Shown piece by piece: positions 1 through 13,400 of a DNA stretch of 64,000 bases; within the stretch, counting starts at the first letter, position 1; each line of letters opens with the position of its first letter. A program made the translations under genes and the position numbers. The notes under the pieces are model-generated. The model did not search any database. It was not told the DNA's origin and worked only from the letters and a program-made list of their open reading frames with translations. The stretch spans positions 7,975,366 through 8,039,365 of the forward strand of contig NC_088777.1 of assembly GCF_954871325.1 (NCBI RefSeq), in the 5' to 3' direction. This stretch comes from Gordionus sp. m RMFG-2023. Its lineage: Eukaryota; Nematomorpha; Gordioida; Chordodea; Parachordodidae.

Positions 1-699
1 ACAAACTTTATTGCACTTACCAGAAAAATACGATCTTAAAGGTTTGTAAATATTATAATTTAATAGATATAATACTTGTTATAACAAATTTTGAATTAAT
101 TTAAATCCTATAGTATAATTTATTTTCATTTGTTAGTAAATATTAAGCCTGTTTAAAAAACGATTTACTATTTGTATTGGTTTCGAATAATTTATTTTTG
201 AAAAATAATATAATAATAATACATGCAAAAATATATTGACAGAATTTTTGTAAATTCATTTTATTGTACATATAATTTTAAATAGTAAAGGGATTATAAT
301 AATCTGACTATAATGAACACGTGATTAAATTATTAACTTAATTAAAATGTATATTAGTTTAATATATTTACTGTTTCTGTTTTTTTAGCAGTGAATCAGT
401 TAAAACTAAAAACACCTTGTTAATCACATCACCTTTCATAATTGAAAGGCATCATTAAATTTTATTAAAAATAAATAATTATTCCAAAATCGAATGATTA
501 TAATTTATTTGAACAAAACGAATAAATACTACTATTCGATTCAAATTATTCGAAACAAATCGAATATTCAATTCGTCTTTTAATAGGCCTGGTAAATATT
601 GATTAATATACTAAAATATTAATTTTTATAATATTTTTGTTGAATATTTGAACTTTTTTAAAAAATATATCTACTAGGGTTAATATTTTTATCTTACAG

Positions 700-1100
700 A
701 ATTTGGGGAAAATTAAATGACCTTATAGGTGATTCTGGTCTCAGAAAACGAATTCATAATATCCTAATTCTTTTCTTTCTCGATATAACATTTGCATGTT
801 GTTTTGACTTTGAATGTAAAGTTGATTGAAAAATATTATTTTTGCGATTATTTACGAATAAAAAATATGAACGTTAAACTCTTTTATTAGTTCACTTTTT
901 TTAAATTATAATTTATATATTTTTGATTACTTGTAATTATATATCAAATTATATAATTAAATAATAAATTTTATGCAAATTTAGATGCGGATAAAATAGA
1001 AGGCAAATTAAGCTTGACTCAAATACCACACAATAATAGAACATGGTGCATTGAAATTGATTTGGGACCTAACGAACATTATATTTTTGATCTATCTTAA
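700..1100 (+). CDS. Last two exons of an unrecognised plus-strand gene (tentative)
   Basis: Two open segments join in phase. The first runs 700-815 after a TTACAG acceptor and ends at a GTAAAG donor. The second runs 985-1,100 after a TTTAG acceptor and ends in TAA. The split codon (T + AT) gives Tyr and the frame stays open. The first piece encodes a polar stretch (WGKLNDLIGDSGLRKRIHN) then a hydrophobic run (ILILFFLDITFACC), possibly a membrane segment. The second encodes a polar C-terminus ending IFDLS. A possible earlier exon at 2-41 (ending LPEKYDLK before GGTTTGT) has phase 1 where this exon needs phase 2, so another exon or another splice site would be needed. I do not recognise the family. 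The splice-site and phase agreement is what I see; that it is a real gene end is inference. Confidence 0.35.
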
Positions 1101-1549
1101 AAACAATTATTGTTGAATTAAAGCATTTTATTATGCCTATTTAATGAATCAAATTCTTTAATAATATGTATATGAATTTTGATTGACTCAGAAATATTTT
1201 AACCATATTCATTTCATTACATCTCTAGCTTTAAGATACTTTTAAAATAAGGTTAAAGATGAATAAGAATACCTTCCTTTAGCTAAATTTAATATTTCAT
1301 TCAATTCGTTCTTAAAATTAATTCAAAATATTAAAAAAAAATTTCTAAATATTTTTATATAACTATTTATGAGAAACCTGTTATCAGTATCTACTATTAT
1401 CATTCAATATCTTAAAAAAAATGGCCATGCAAAATATATGTGGGATCTTTCGATAAGTTTCCTTGCAGCAATCCACATGTATTGTAGTTTTTTTGGATTA
1501 TCAGCCAATGTGTTACATGAATCACAATTTTATACCTTGATATCATTGT
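1101..1549. other. Intergenic, nothing recognised
   Basis: AT-rich sequence following the tentative gene end. The 61-codon open stretch at 1,369-1,554 has no motif or splice context to support it. Confidence 0.5.
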
Positions 1550-3420
1550 ACTAATAGCTGGCTAGTGATTTTACCTTGTTTGCTTCCATATATCCTTAAT
1601 GTAACTCTCGCAACATTAATTTCCTCATATTGAATAGTACGATCACTTTGGACTAATTGTAATGGTAAGTTGATTAGTTAACCAGTATATTATTTTGAAA
1701 TCGTATGCTTCCATAACAATTTAGTCTCATCAAGATCGAGGTGTTATCTTTAATAAACAGCGGTTTGCGATCTGTTATTATATATAACTTAATCCCGATG
1801 AGATTTTCCTGAAATCTTTTCATAGCAAAGATAATTAGTAAGGATTCTCTCACTATATTAGTTTAGTTGACCTGCCTTTAACAAAGACCTTGAAATAAAA
1901 GCACCTTCCTTGCTTAAATGGGCCTGCCGCCATAGCAATGGATAGGTCGGAGTGTAATGTTGGAAGGTTGACTGATGGGTAGTTTCAATTCTTTGAAATT
2001 TTTTTCGTTTGTTTCACATCTATATTTTTCTTTCTTAATAATTTTGTATAATAGGCCGACAAAGTTCTACAAAAATTTGCAGTTAGCTCGTCAAACCCAG
2101 TTAGTTCATCTTTGGAAGTTTCCTAGTGCATGTTCGTAATCGCTTTGATTTTATCCCTATTTGGATGTGTTCGGTCGGCATCTACCTGTCCTAACAATTT
2201 ATCTTATAATTCATAAATTCGCCTTTGGTAAAATTTTTACCAAACTATGTGGTAGATTATCTCGAATAATCTATATTGTCAAAATGTGCTTCATCGTTAT
2301 TACCGTTAATTAGTAAATCATTGATAAATAATGTCACATCTTTCAAATCGCTTTGATAAATGGAACATTAGATTGTTGAAGCGAAAGGTATCCCCCCTTC
2401 GTCAAAATAATTTAGAGGTTTCTAGAATCATGGTGTATCGAGATCAGCAGAAATTCCTGTTTGAAGTTAATCTTAGTACTTTTCCTTGAAAGTTTAGAGA
2501 TTAGTTCGTTTATACTCGAGGGTTATTTAAACCCTTCGGGCAGGGTTTAAAATTTTAGCGAAGGTAGAACCATTATTTACATTTATTTATTTCTATAATT
2601 CATTACAATATATATCAGTTTTCATTGACATTTTATTCAGTTTATAATATAACCATAAGGTGCAATTTTAATTACAAATGGTGATATCTAACGAATAATT
2701 GTGTATATACATAATACATTAGGAAGTTAAACAACACCTATTATATTATTTGTAAATATATATTTATAATTATATCTAACTGACAAACATATCATATAAT
2801 ATGTAAATAAAATATTACAATAGATTACTACTTTACTACAAAAATGTCTAAAAGCGCATAATACCCTCGTTCTTGAACATACTGGCCCATCTGACTTCTT
2901 GGTTATATTTGTTCATGAAGTACTCATTTATTTCTTTAGTCATCATATCCACTTTGGAATAGGCTTCTGGGCGGGTTAATATTAGGCGTAGCGTCATATT
3001 TCAAATGTAACTTTATCAGAGTTTTCATACCTGATATATTTTTCAATTTTTTTTTACATCAACATTTTTGATATTTTATCGTCAACAGCGTTTCCTTAAT
3101 TTTTGACTTTGTAAATAACATGACGCCAAATTCATCCTGCAAAATTTTTGTCACTGTTTATTATTGCTTCGAATACTCGAGTTTCCCCTATAACATTGGC
3201 TCATTTATGCTATATCAATGAAGTATTTTAGCTGATAATTTTAAGTTAGTTTTCTTATTGTTGTCCCTGCTGCCTTAGCTCTGCGTCGTGGAAGTATCGT
3301 GAATCTCATCCGATTTGCATCTCCGTGGTTACATTATTTACCAAATCCCGATCTACAATATTTATTTGGTTAAAATCTTAATCGGGTCGGGTCGTTTAGA
3401 AAAATCGGGCCTTTTAACAA
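1550..3420 (-). mobile_element. Ty3/gypsy LTR-retrotransposon fossil, pol remnant
   Basis: Read on the minus strand, this stretch keeps recognisable but heavily decayed pieces of a Ty3/gypsy pol: part of the reverse transcriptase around 2,280-2,400 (IND-DLLI type catalytic region), the downstream RT connection around 2,050-2,230, and RNase H around 1,700-1,870 (pattern like the FAMKRFQENLIGIK and ITDRKPL segments). It is clearly dead, with many breaks, and older-looking than the gypsy copy at 32.7-37.9 kb. No LTRs were found. Base composition is less AT-rich than its surroundings, as expected for an old coding insert. The family call rests on the order RT then RNase H and on the motif spacing. 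Confidence 0.6.
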
Positions 3421-5108
3421 CCACTTTAATTAGTCGTCAACCTGAATAATGTTTACGTTGAAACTCTATAAATTATATTCTTTCGCTATATCTTTTTTAT
3501 TTTTGTCTTCAATTTTCTCCATGCTAACGGTGTTTATTGTAAGTGAGCAAATATTTCTGTATTCTTTTGTTTTAATATTGATCGATGTAAGTCTGTGCTC
3601 TGTTGACTTTCCCATACTTTTGTTTATATGGCCTCTAGTTATTTAACTTGCGGTTGTTTCTTAAGTCAATTTGCCTAAAGCCGTTGTTTCTAAATTTATT
3701 ATCTTATATATTATCTATTATACTCATCACTGTATCTTTGACCTTATCAATCGTTAGAGTACTGTTTAAATATGTTTTAAAAATATCTCTATCCTATGAC
3801 TAGTAATAGAAAATATATACTAGACTAGATATGCTAATAAATGTATTCCATGAGGATGAATGATATATTTTCCATATGATTTTAAATTTAGGAATTTTTA
3901 AAATTCTTATAAACGAGTCATTTTTTTAATTGAATGCAAAGGTTGTTGTCTGAATCAAAAATAAATGTAGATGGTAACCGTAAAATTTCAGCATCATCTG
4001 ATGAGGATGTTTATGATAATTATGATTTAAATGAATATCCTACTCATTTAAGTATTATGAATATTATAATCATGATTCATAAATATTTATACTAGGTAAT
4101 AACAAATATAGTTCTGTTAGTGGCTCACATTATTTTGATGCAATATCACATAAATCATTTAAGGTAAATGGTTAAACTAGGATAATTTTTTAATAGCAAA
4201 GATTTTAAATATTGTTTTTTAAGCCAAATCATCATAGATTTACCATTATTAAACACTTCATTTATTATTATTTTTAAATAGTTTAATTTTTTATTAAATA
4301 TTTTGCAACAAGCTTATATTATATAATTATATTTATAGTAAGGACATGTTATATTATATAACACAAAATATTTATATGATCTGTCAAATGAATATCTGAC
4401 TACAGAAATTTTTTGATAATTAAATTTGATCTACATAATAAAATGTTTATTATTGTAGCATGTGCTTATTCTCAAAATAAATAATAGATTTTCAAAATAA
4501 ATATATAAAATTATCAAAATATTTAAATGAAATTAAAAACATAATTAAACATGTATATAACCCCTATTTTTATTCATTCTGGGGAAAAAACACTAAAATA
4601 GATTCATTGGATTAACAGTTTTTTAGATTATTTACTCAAAATATTCTTTAGAAAATAATAATCTTTTAATATTATTTGACTAATTCCATATTTTATCTTA
4701 TTAAAAAATTTTTAAAGAATAATCATGAACACTCAAAAATAGTTTCTATAAAATGAACAAATTTAATTTAAATTATTATATTTAAGTTAATATATTAAAT
4801 AAATTTGATTTAAAAATATATTTCCATCAAAATATTGTTCGATTTATAATAAGACTGTAATTCATGACTTCAGAAATAATTTGTTTATTTAAAGAACAAT
4901 TCATAATGATAATAAACATATATGCAAACAAAAATAATATTATTAATTAAAATTCTACAAATTCAACTATTTTTATAAAATACTTTTTCAGCAATATATT
5001 ATTAATTAATAATAAATATGTATCTTATATTATAACTTATAATATAATTTATACAATTAATTATAATATTCTGATTTACTATATTTCCTTCCACTTAAAA
5101 TGGGATGG
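3421..5108. other. AT-rich intergenic DNA, nothing supported
   Basis: No gene, RNA or repeat structure recognised. A hydrophobic open stretch at 3,449-3,646 has no homologue that I recognise and no splice context. Confidence 0.5.
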
Positions 5109-5500
5109 TCATGTGAAATAATGATTAATCTTCTCCCACTGCTCTTTACTTATATTCCACAAATATAACAGCACTTCCTTGATTTCTGCCCTATTCTGTT
5201 GACAGTATATTCTAAAAATGGATTTCATCATATAAGGATAAACATTATTGTCATTGGTATCTCTAATTTGCCATTTTATTTGATAATGTCCTAATCTATT
5301 GAGAATTCGCTGCATCATTTGAAAAATCTGAGATTTTGCTTGTACTGTAATAGAAATAATCTAAGATATCACTGTCTTATACTGTATTATAGCCCATTCA
5401 TGATCTATCAATGGCCTACAGTCTTTAGCTAGGCTCGATATTTGTCTTAATTCTTTTTGAAAATTTTCTATGGGCAATTGAATGTCCTAAATCTTAATTG
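5109..5500 (-). pseudogene. Interrupted reading frame of unknown family
   Basis: On the minus strand one frame carries good protein-like sequence over about 130 codons, ending in a polar, Trp-containing stretch (LYLWNISKEQWEKINHYF). It has charged and aromatic residues in a pattern unlike translated AT-rich noise, but the frame is interrupted. I do not recognise the family. It could be a gag- or transposon-derived relic or a dead retrocopy; there is no intron signal. Treated as a fossil. Confidence 0.3.
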
Positions 5501-6982
5501 ATTGAATGTTGATAGAGTGTTTGGAATCATGATCAGTGTCTATGCCTGACACTGTAATCTCAATAACACCCCCACTAAACATTGTTATTTATTGGCCTAT
5601 AACTCTATTTCATAATTATAGGCAGTCATTTTTTATGTTTACTAGGAAAATTACGCATTTCCCCAAAGATCGTTCTATAGATTTATAAGTTTTTGACAAG
5701 AATACGGTATTTAAACAAGAGTTTTAAAAGATTTGTCAACTTTATTAGGTTTCAACATAGAGAAATTAAGAATTTATCTCACCAAGGAGAAAATCGAGTA
5801 TATCTTAGACTCTCCCACTCATATAAAGGACAAGATGGGAAATTGCACATTTAACTATCAGTAACATTTTTCTGGCAAGTCTTTATGGATTTGTCTCTCC
5901 GTTACATAGAATAGTAAGGATGAATAACCTTTGTGTCGAGACCCAAAGAAGATTGATAGAAATAAGAATGACCTCAGCAACGAGCTAGACACCATATACC
6001 TTATAATTAATTTTTATCTTAAAATGTAATGACTCAAGCTAGGATTTTGGGGCTATATTGATGCATGTAACTTAGAAACGAAACGAATAGCCTTCTCATC
6101 ACGCGCGTTTTCTTCATTATTATCATAACTCCAGATTGCCGAAAAACATATCTATCACAAACATACATAGTGTTTAACAAAAATATTATTTTAAAATAAA
6201 ATAATTATATCTCCGAACAGAATTTAACTGAATGCTCTCACACAAATATTTGCACAAAACAGCTTAATTTAAATAAAAAAATTCTAAATCGCGTATTTTA
6301 AATGCCAAAAAGTATTTTGCCAAATAATAGGGTTCGAATTTTATAAAAACAGGCTTGCATAGATACAAATTGCAACCAGCTATATGACCCGCTGCAAACC
6401 GACACCATTTAGCGCAGACTATAATATAAATTTATACAAAAAACTTAATTTTATCAAATTAAAATTGGAATTTTTATTATTACTAATTTTTTTTTTATAA
6501 TCAATCATCCACATTATTTTAAATGGGCAAAATTTACTGTCTAATGGTTGCAGATCGCCGATTGGAAGTAAATCGCAGAATATTTTAGAAAGTAATCTGG
6601 GACTGAGTCTGATAAAAACTTTGAGGATTAATAATTTTCTCGCATATTAAGAATTTATAATGTTTCATTCATCAATTATATGGTCATAATAATATAATAT
6701 TTTATAACGAGTATTTTTTGACATCCTTTTTAGGACTGTCAAAGTGATCATCCATTTTTTTGATTAAATCACATTTTTTTTATAAATTTGAATAAAGTTT
6801 TATAATATCATTTAAAAAAAAATAAGCCCCGAGATAAAATCATAAATTAAACACATTAATTTTTATAACGTAACATGTTTTTCTGTAAAATTTCAAAGAC
6901 TTTTCTACCAATCAGCTTTTTGTATCGATAAAAAAAATTAGAAGAAATTAATAACTACAGAAAAGACAATGGTTATTCCTAC
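5501..6982. other. AT-rich intergenic DNA, nothing recognised
   Basis: No coding, RNA or structured repeat seen. Composition is typical of the window's non-genic DNA. Confidence 0.5.
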
Positions 6983-7449
6983 CAGAGTTGTTAAAGTAGC
7001 CGGTTATCTTTTTTGGTAGCGATAGCTAATAGCGCGCTCCCATTTTTTAAGTATCGAAAAATATCTATCTCCTGGTTGGTACAACAATTTTTTGTCGCTA
7101 GACACTAATGATTAGGATATCAGATAACTTTGATGTGATGAAGATGTTATAATCGATGATGTTAAAGATCAACGTGATAGGCTTATGGTAAATCTGAATC
7201 TACCACACAACGATGCTTAGTTAGATTAGAACCACAAAAACGACTTCCACTGATAATTTTTTTGAAATAAATGATACTAATATAATTGAAAATCCTCTAG
7301 AGGCATTTTATAAATCTAAAAATACTCAAATGAGTATTTTTACAATTTTTCTTATATTAAAAATATGTAATAAATTTTTTTAATCGCGCGCTACTTTGGT
7401 ATCGATAGCGGTAGCGCGCTACTTTTAAAAGTAGGGTTTAACAACTCTG
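6983..7449. mobile_element. MITE-like element with hAT-type terminal inverted repeats
   Basis: The ends are inverted copies: the left begins CAGAGTTGTTAAAGTAG and the right end read on the other strand begins CAGAGTTGTTAAACCCTA. Inside both ends lie further inverted segments containing GTATCGA and GCGCGCT. Total length is about 467 bp. A CAG start and short size fit a non-autonomous hAT relic. The flanking octamers (ATTCCTAC and ATCCCAAT) match only partly, so a target duplication is not proven. Fragments with the same TATCGAT/AGCG flavour recur near 48,150-48,240. Confidence 0.55.
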
Positions 7450-8929
7450 ATCCCAATTTTTTTTTCAATATAAATTTATATTGATTTAATAAACCTATAT
7501 TAGAAAATTTTAGGCTCAAGTTTATTTAAAAAAATTGACCTTTACCTTTTATGACTATACTATGATACCAAGGTCTCTAACATAATTTATGATTAATCTT
7601 CATTTTTATCTGGTTTTCCCAATTAGGAAGGGTGCCATTATTTTTGGATTTGAACTCGCCGTTACGGAACAAAGTTTCATTAATGGCCCTTTTTTAAAAT
7701 CGATTTGTCATGGAATGGCCTTTTACCGGAAATGCATTCTAGCATGTTGAGACCCTATAGGATTCTATATAATTTTGACTTTAATTTTTGGGCCATTTAA
7801 AATTTATATAAAAAATCCATGGAAAAACTACATATATAACTTATAAACAAAAAAAGAGAATTACAAAATTTTACCAACTGGCATAATTACCCATTTCGTA
7901 TAAATCAAATTTTCTTTTAGATACTAACTGGTGAAAAAAAAATAATTGGTTTAGATCGTGATGCACTATGTAAGCATTTAAAAAGAAAAGATACCTTCTT
8001 TTTTAATGTGTCCTTGGTAATTAATTATCTTCAATTAATTTTCTTTTTTATATATAATATTTTTTTTGAAAAACAAATATAAGGTCGAGTAAAATGTATA
8101 GGTTTTAAATTATCCACATTTGCTCAGATCTAACACAAAATAATTTAAGATATAAAGAATGATCCTGATCTAAAACCTTAATGTTTGGTATTTCGGTGAC
8201 AGTTAATGACCCTAATTTTTAAACCATACAAAAAATGCGAAATTATTCCAATACACATTCTTCCTTACATTCTCGCCCTATTTGCATATATATAATTAAA
8301 GAAGAAATTCGTGTTCAGAGAGGGAGGGGTACCATCGGCAAATATACTCCATTTTATATTCTTTTTATAGCCATTGTCTTGAGGGGGTTAGAGGTTAACT
8401 GGACGCCACCCTTAACACTGTAAATTGTCGTCATCCCAGACTGAACTTAATTATACCAAAGGGCCAAAAAGAGCCATCATATTGCTTCCTTAGAACCTAT
8501 ATGTCTTGACATGCGGATGAAAAAAGACCCGATGGTTTGACATTAGGGCCTTAGAGGGTCTAACCAGTCTTATTAAATTAAACGTGCAGTGCATATCATA
8601 AATGTTCCAAAACGGCTTTTCAGTTGCAATAATCGAGAAAAGGAGCAAACGTTTTAACCCTAAAAAATATTAGTTTTATTCATGAGGTAATCTCAAACTC
8701 TGGATAATTTTGGTGACGAAGTGTTTTTCTGTCAAAAAAAAGATGGGAAATAAAATCTCTACCCTTCTGAGAGATCACAAATAATTCTTCCATCCTCGCT
8801 AAAAATATCAAATCAAAAATTTTCATTTTTAATTATTTATCCCAAATCGCAAGTTGGATAATAAAATTTAATTAGTTTTTTTTACCAGTCTATTTATTAG
8901 TGTTATTTTTTATTTATAGTTAATTATAT
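7450..8929. other. Intergenic DNA before the duplicated block, nothing recognised
   Basis: AT-rich, without a recognisable gene. The 62-codon open stretch at 8,235-8,423 shows no family motif. The stretch ends where similarity to 54,450 onward begins. Confidence 0.45.
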
Positions 8930-10319
8930 AATTATTAATATATATTTTTTGAAATCGATTTAAATAAAATACATAAAAAAAATTAATCTCTTTTTTTCTA
9001 AAAATAATATTGAATTGAAAATTTTATAATTTTAATTATAATAATTATTCACTTCATCAAATATTATCGTCTGCGTCTTTAATGGATGTTATTTCTAAGA
9101 AGAAATTTTTAAAATTAGAAGCTTGCCGATTAATTATTAGTGATTATTAATTATAATATAGTAAACTATATATATATATACACATTATTTTAAGAGTCAT
9201 GGAATAGCTCTTATTATCTTTACTTAAGGTGATAGCTGACATCTGCAAATTTTAAATCGTCAATTATTATTCAAATTTAAGTTACTGATAATTTTGTCGT
9301 TTTTAGGGAATATTATAGCAGTTGAGTTACAATAACCACTAAAAACTTGTAACCTAATATAAAATAAATTACTACTCGAATTTTAGTTAATATCTTTATT
9401 TTAATATATTACCAATCAATATTTTTTTTCTCTTCAAATTTATAAAATCTTTCCTATCAACATCAGTTTAAAACTACTATGTACTAACAAGTATTAATTA
9501 TTACCCGATTTTAAAATATTACTTTAAAATAGAGATTTACAAATAGCATTTTTTTTCTTCAAAATTCTTAAGTTCTTCTCACATGACCTTCCATCTCTAA
9601 TTTAGGGAAGAATGATTTTAGATTTATTTTTGCCAAATTTGATACGATAACCTTAATTCCGACACCATTTGATTTCGATACTGCCAATAGAGGTTGCAAG
9701 GCTTGGGTTCGGACATTGAAAAGGACTCGGGTCGAGCTGTAAGATGGGTCCGACCCGACAAATAAATATTAAAAATACAAATACCTTTAATATTGCAAAT
9801 GAATAAAAAACCGTGGTCCGATCCAAGTGCATCTTACGGCTCCGACTAAAGACTCGACCGTGTTCACTAAAATTGGGGGATCGAAAGTACCGCGTCTCAC
9901 CTTTAGCGGCAATTTCGATTATTGTACATATCTAATTTTATCAAGACTTATATTTGGATAATTATTCTATTTTTTAGTCGATTAAAAAAACGGAGAAATC
10001 CAATTTTTAACCAAAAACGGTCACCTTTACCTTAGGATTTTTTTTTGTTAAAATATAGCTCAAATTTGAAAAAAAAACAGAAATGAATAAATTAAATCGC
10101 ACCTCTATGTTCATCGGTCTTTCTTCGACGCGTAGATTAAGCCGATTTTTAGCCATTTCCCAACTATATTGGACCTCATAAAAGATTTCTTTTTGTTTGT
10201 GATTGGTCACTTTCAAAGAGTTAGCCATATTTATTTTAAATGACATTATTTTACATTATGAGACTGGATGCTACTTCCTTTTTCCGCTATAATTTTTTGT
10301 TTTTTAAATAAAAATTAAG
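8930..10319 (+). other. 5' flank or first intron of the anoctamin gene, conserved with copy 2
   Basis: No exon recognised. An upstream exon with the true start codon may lie here or further upstream. Blocks at 9,600-9,690 and 10,000-10,260 are conserved with 55,075-55,150 and 55,560-55,880. A GC-rich patch of GGTCCGACCCGA-type sequence sits at 9,700-9,850. Confidence 0.4.
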
Positions 10320-10496
10320 CCGATTCGCACCCCGGGCAATTATATGGACGACAACAAAAGAAAGATCGACTATATCCTCGTTTACAAGGAACCCCTTATC
10401 TACGATGACGAAGAGATTAAGAAAGAACATAGGAGGTTGATTTTCGAGAAAAATTTGGTCAAAGAGGGCTTGCAGCTTGAGAAAACCGATGCTAGG
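10320..10496 (+). CDS. Anoctamin copy 1 exon 1 (first recognised)
   Basis: Encodes [20 protein letters not shown] onward through [20 protein letters not shown], the start of the anoctamin dimerisation/N-terminal domain. It follows AATTAAG and ends at AGG|GTAAAT, phase 0. The coding match to copy 2 begins upstream of the Met codon, so translation through the AAG acceptor is likely. If Met at 10,344 were the start, the eight preceding codons would be untranslated. Confidence 0.85.
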
Positions 10497-13400
10497 GTAA
10501 ATGGATTCAGAATCGCTTCGCGTCTAACCTCTATTTGATCATTTATATATATTATTTTTTAAGGGATTTGAAATGTCGGTCTTAGATCTGAAACCGGAAC
10601 CGTTGAGGTTTCGGGCTGCATCAAAGATCGATCCTCTTTACACCCGCGGATTTTTAAATTATAAAAATTGAGATTTGTGTTATTCTCTCAATTAGATTTC
10701 CGAGAACAAGATAGTTTCATTTACGTAACGAATCGAATAATATATTTTTTTTTAAAAAAAATATTTATTTGATTTAGGAAAATTCCCAAGGATTAATTTA
10801 TCTCAAAATTCACGCGCCGTTCGAAGTTCTTTGCAAATACGCTCAACTCATGAACATCAAGATGCCTATCAAAGTATACTACAAATATAATTATTTCCTT
10901 TTGAAATGATTAATTAAGCCAGTTATTAGAGATACGCCTATGACACTTTTTTTGCCGATACAGATACTGCTGAGTATCGGGTTGATACAACAGATACCTG
11001 GCGCAAATTTTGTTAATAAAAAACCTCGACGGATTTTAGTCAAACATATATTACTTTAAGTCTCGAGATTTCTACAAAAGGAGAATTAAAACATTCTGCC
11101 ATGTTTTGGGGAAAATTTTGAGGGTTAGGTAATTGTATGAGTCAGAATTCAGATGTAACGCTTGAGGGGGCAATTTTTTTAAAAAATAATAAAAGTAAAA
11201 ATTGGCCTATCTAACAAAATTTTTATGATTAAATTAATCAAAATATTTAGTGCTATTTTTAAAAGAAAGCATCGTCATCTGAGTATTATAGTGATCTTTA
11301 TCCATTTTTTAAAATTGTTCAGGAGATTAATCAAGATAAACCGATTTCTTGTATTTTAAATAGGAAATCACGATGTAATAATCATTTTTACTGTGGGTAT
11401 AAAGAATATTATACTGAATTCATTTATCAAAAATGTGGATATAGAACATTATGATACACAGCCTACGATATGTAGATATTTTTTTTTGTAATATTAAATT
11501 GCGTGGAAAAATTATTCAAACCAACTTTTACAAGGTTGAAATACTCTGGTATCGGTAAAAAAAATGAAACATATTGGCAACTATCAATACCGCGAGTAAT
11601 GGCTCAGTACAAATTGAGCGGAAGCGTTTAGCGTTATTCTCCAAAAAAAATGGTTGCGTTATTTAATGCAAAAAAAAACGTTTACCAATTCGCGCGTTAT
11701 TATTTAAAATATAATATTTGAGATAAAACGTTAAACGTAAACGCTTTCAATTTGAAAGCGCTTGATATTCATTTTATATAATATGCAATAAACTACGTTC
11801 CATCTTTCTGTCACTAATTTGATTTAAGCACGTCAAGTATTCAACGGACGAACTGAACTCCATGTCAAAAATTTACGATGTTTACACTCGACAAGTGCCG
11901 CAATCCTTTATTTTACATTTAAATGATAAAATATTTCCCTAATTTTTGAATAATAATTAAATCAAATTATAACCAACTTGTTTCTTTGTAATAAACATAT
12001 TTGTTTATTGCGTTGTAATTAATTGTTGTTTATTACCCTAACTTTGGCTCATATACGGGATAGCCAAGCCTTTAGCCAAAAATTAAAAACCTACCTGAAA
12101 CCTCTAGTTCGAGTCAACAACTTGAGTTGAGACCATTTTAGCAGGATAAAACATTTGGTCTTTTTGGAGTTGGCAAAAGTTATGTGATATTTAATAACAC
12201 TAATTGTTGGCTTTTAACTTTAATATAAAAAAATGTTGTAAAAAATAAAATGTATATAAACTTTTTTTTAAAATTCAAACAATTCTTTCTCCTCTTCCGG
12301 TTGTCGCTGTAATGTGCTAATTAATTTTTTTATTTATTTTATAATTTAACGGAAATATTCATTATTTTATATACAGACCACTTTACTAAAGCGATTACAT
12401 TTTGGTCAACTTAGAGTGTGTCCAAAACATCGAAAAATTAAATTCGCAAACTTTGGAAACTTTGATGGAAAATAATATAAATTAGCTATTTTAAATATAA
12501 AAATAAAAAAGATATCCAAAAGATAAATTCTAGGAAAATTTTATAAATTTCAAAGATTTAACTTACGATTTTAATCTAAAATTTTTAAAATTTGCCGAAG
12601 TTTTGAAACTTTTCGAATATTTATAAAAATGATTTTGGACACCGCCTTAAGAGTGATAATTAATTTAGTATTAGTATTATTGTATGTTACATTTAATTCG
12701 ACCAAATAAGTCAAAATCGGCCAATACTTGTATTGACCGATTAATATCTAAAGTTAATGACGCTTATTACCCAGTATATCAATTAAAAATTACCTAGAAT
12801 TTAATGACCAAATTATCTAGGAAATTTTTAAGATAGCTATTCACCGAATATATTCTTTAGATTTTTGACATAACGCGTTTTTTTTTAATTTTAAATCATC
12901 TGATTTTTCTCAGGAAATATATTCCAGTATGTAGAATAGAACATATCTATATTTCAGAATTTTTTTGAATTGACAGATTACCCATCTTTCGTTGTAATAT
13001 GATTCGAGCTAAGTGGGGTCAAGAGATAAGGAGTTGCTCATCATGAATAGATCGTCAAATTTAGAGGCTTTACTTCAAAGCCGAGAATAATTCTTTTGTT
13101 ATTTGGCTATTTAACCATGAACTGTAAAAAACCCACGATGTATACATAATTAAGAGACTGGTGAACCTGATCCAGTTCATGAATCCTGCTCTGATCCGGC
13201 CCTTAAATGGTGCGATTTTTGAGATTTGGACCAGACCCTTAAAGTTCATAATAAAATAAGCCCAGTGGGGAAGGGTGGGATTTTTTAAAAAAAATGAATT
13301 TAAATTATATCAAGTCAACAAACAGTTGAAAAATTACGTCATGAATCATTTTACATATTCAAGCCGAATCCTACTAAAACATTGGCTTCTTTTTACACCT

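Noticed and set aside
1-41. A possible exon at the left edge (ending LPEKYDLK before GGTTTGT)
   Set aside because: Its phase does not fit the next exon candidate at 700, and the window start prevents any check.
3449-3646. A hydrophobic 65-codon frame
   Set aside because: Looks like a membrane peptide, but T-rich DNA yields such frames by chance; no splice sites, family or conservation support.
10007-10246. A 79-codon minus-strand frame upstream of anoctamin copy 1
   Set aside because: The DNA is conserved in copy 2 (55,600-55,870) but the reading frame is not kept there, so it is not a shared gene.
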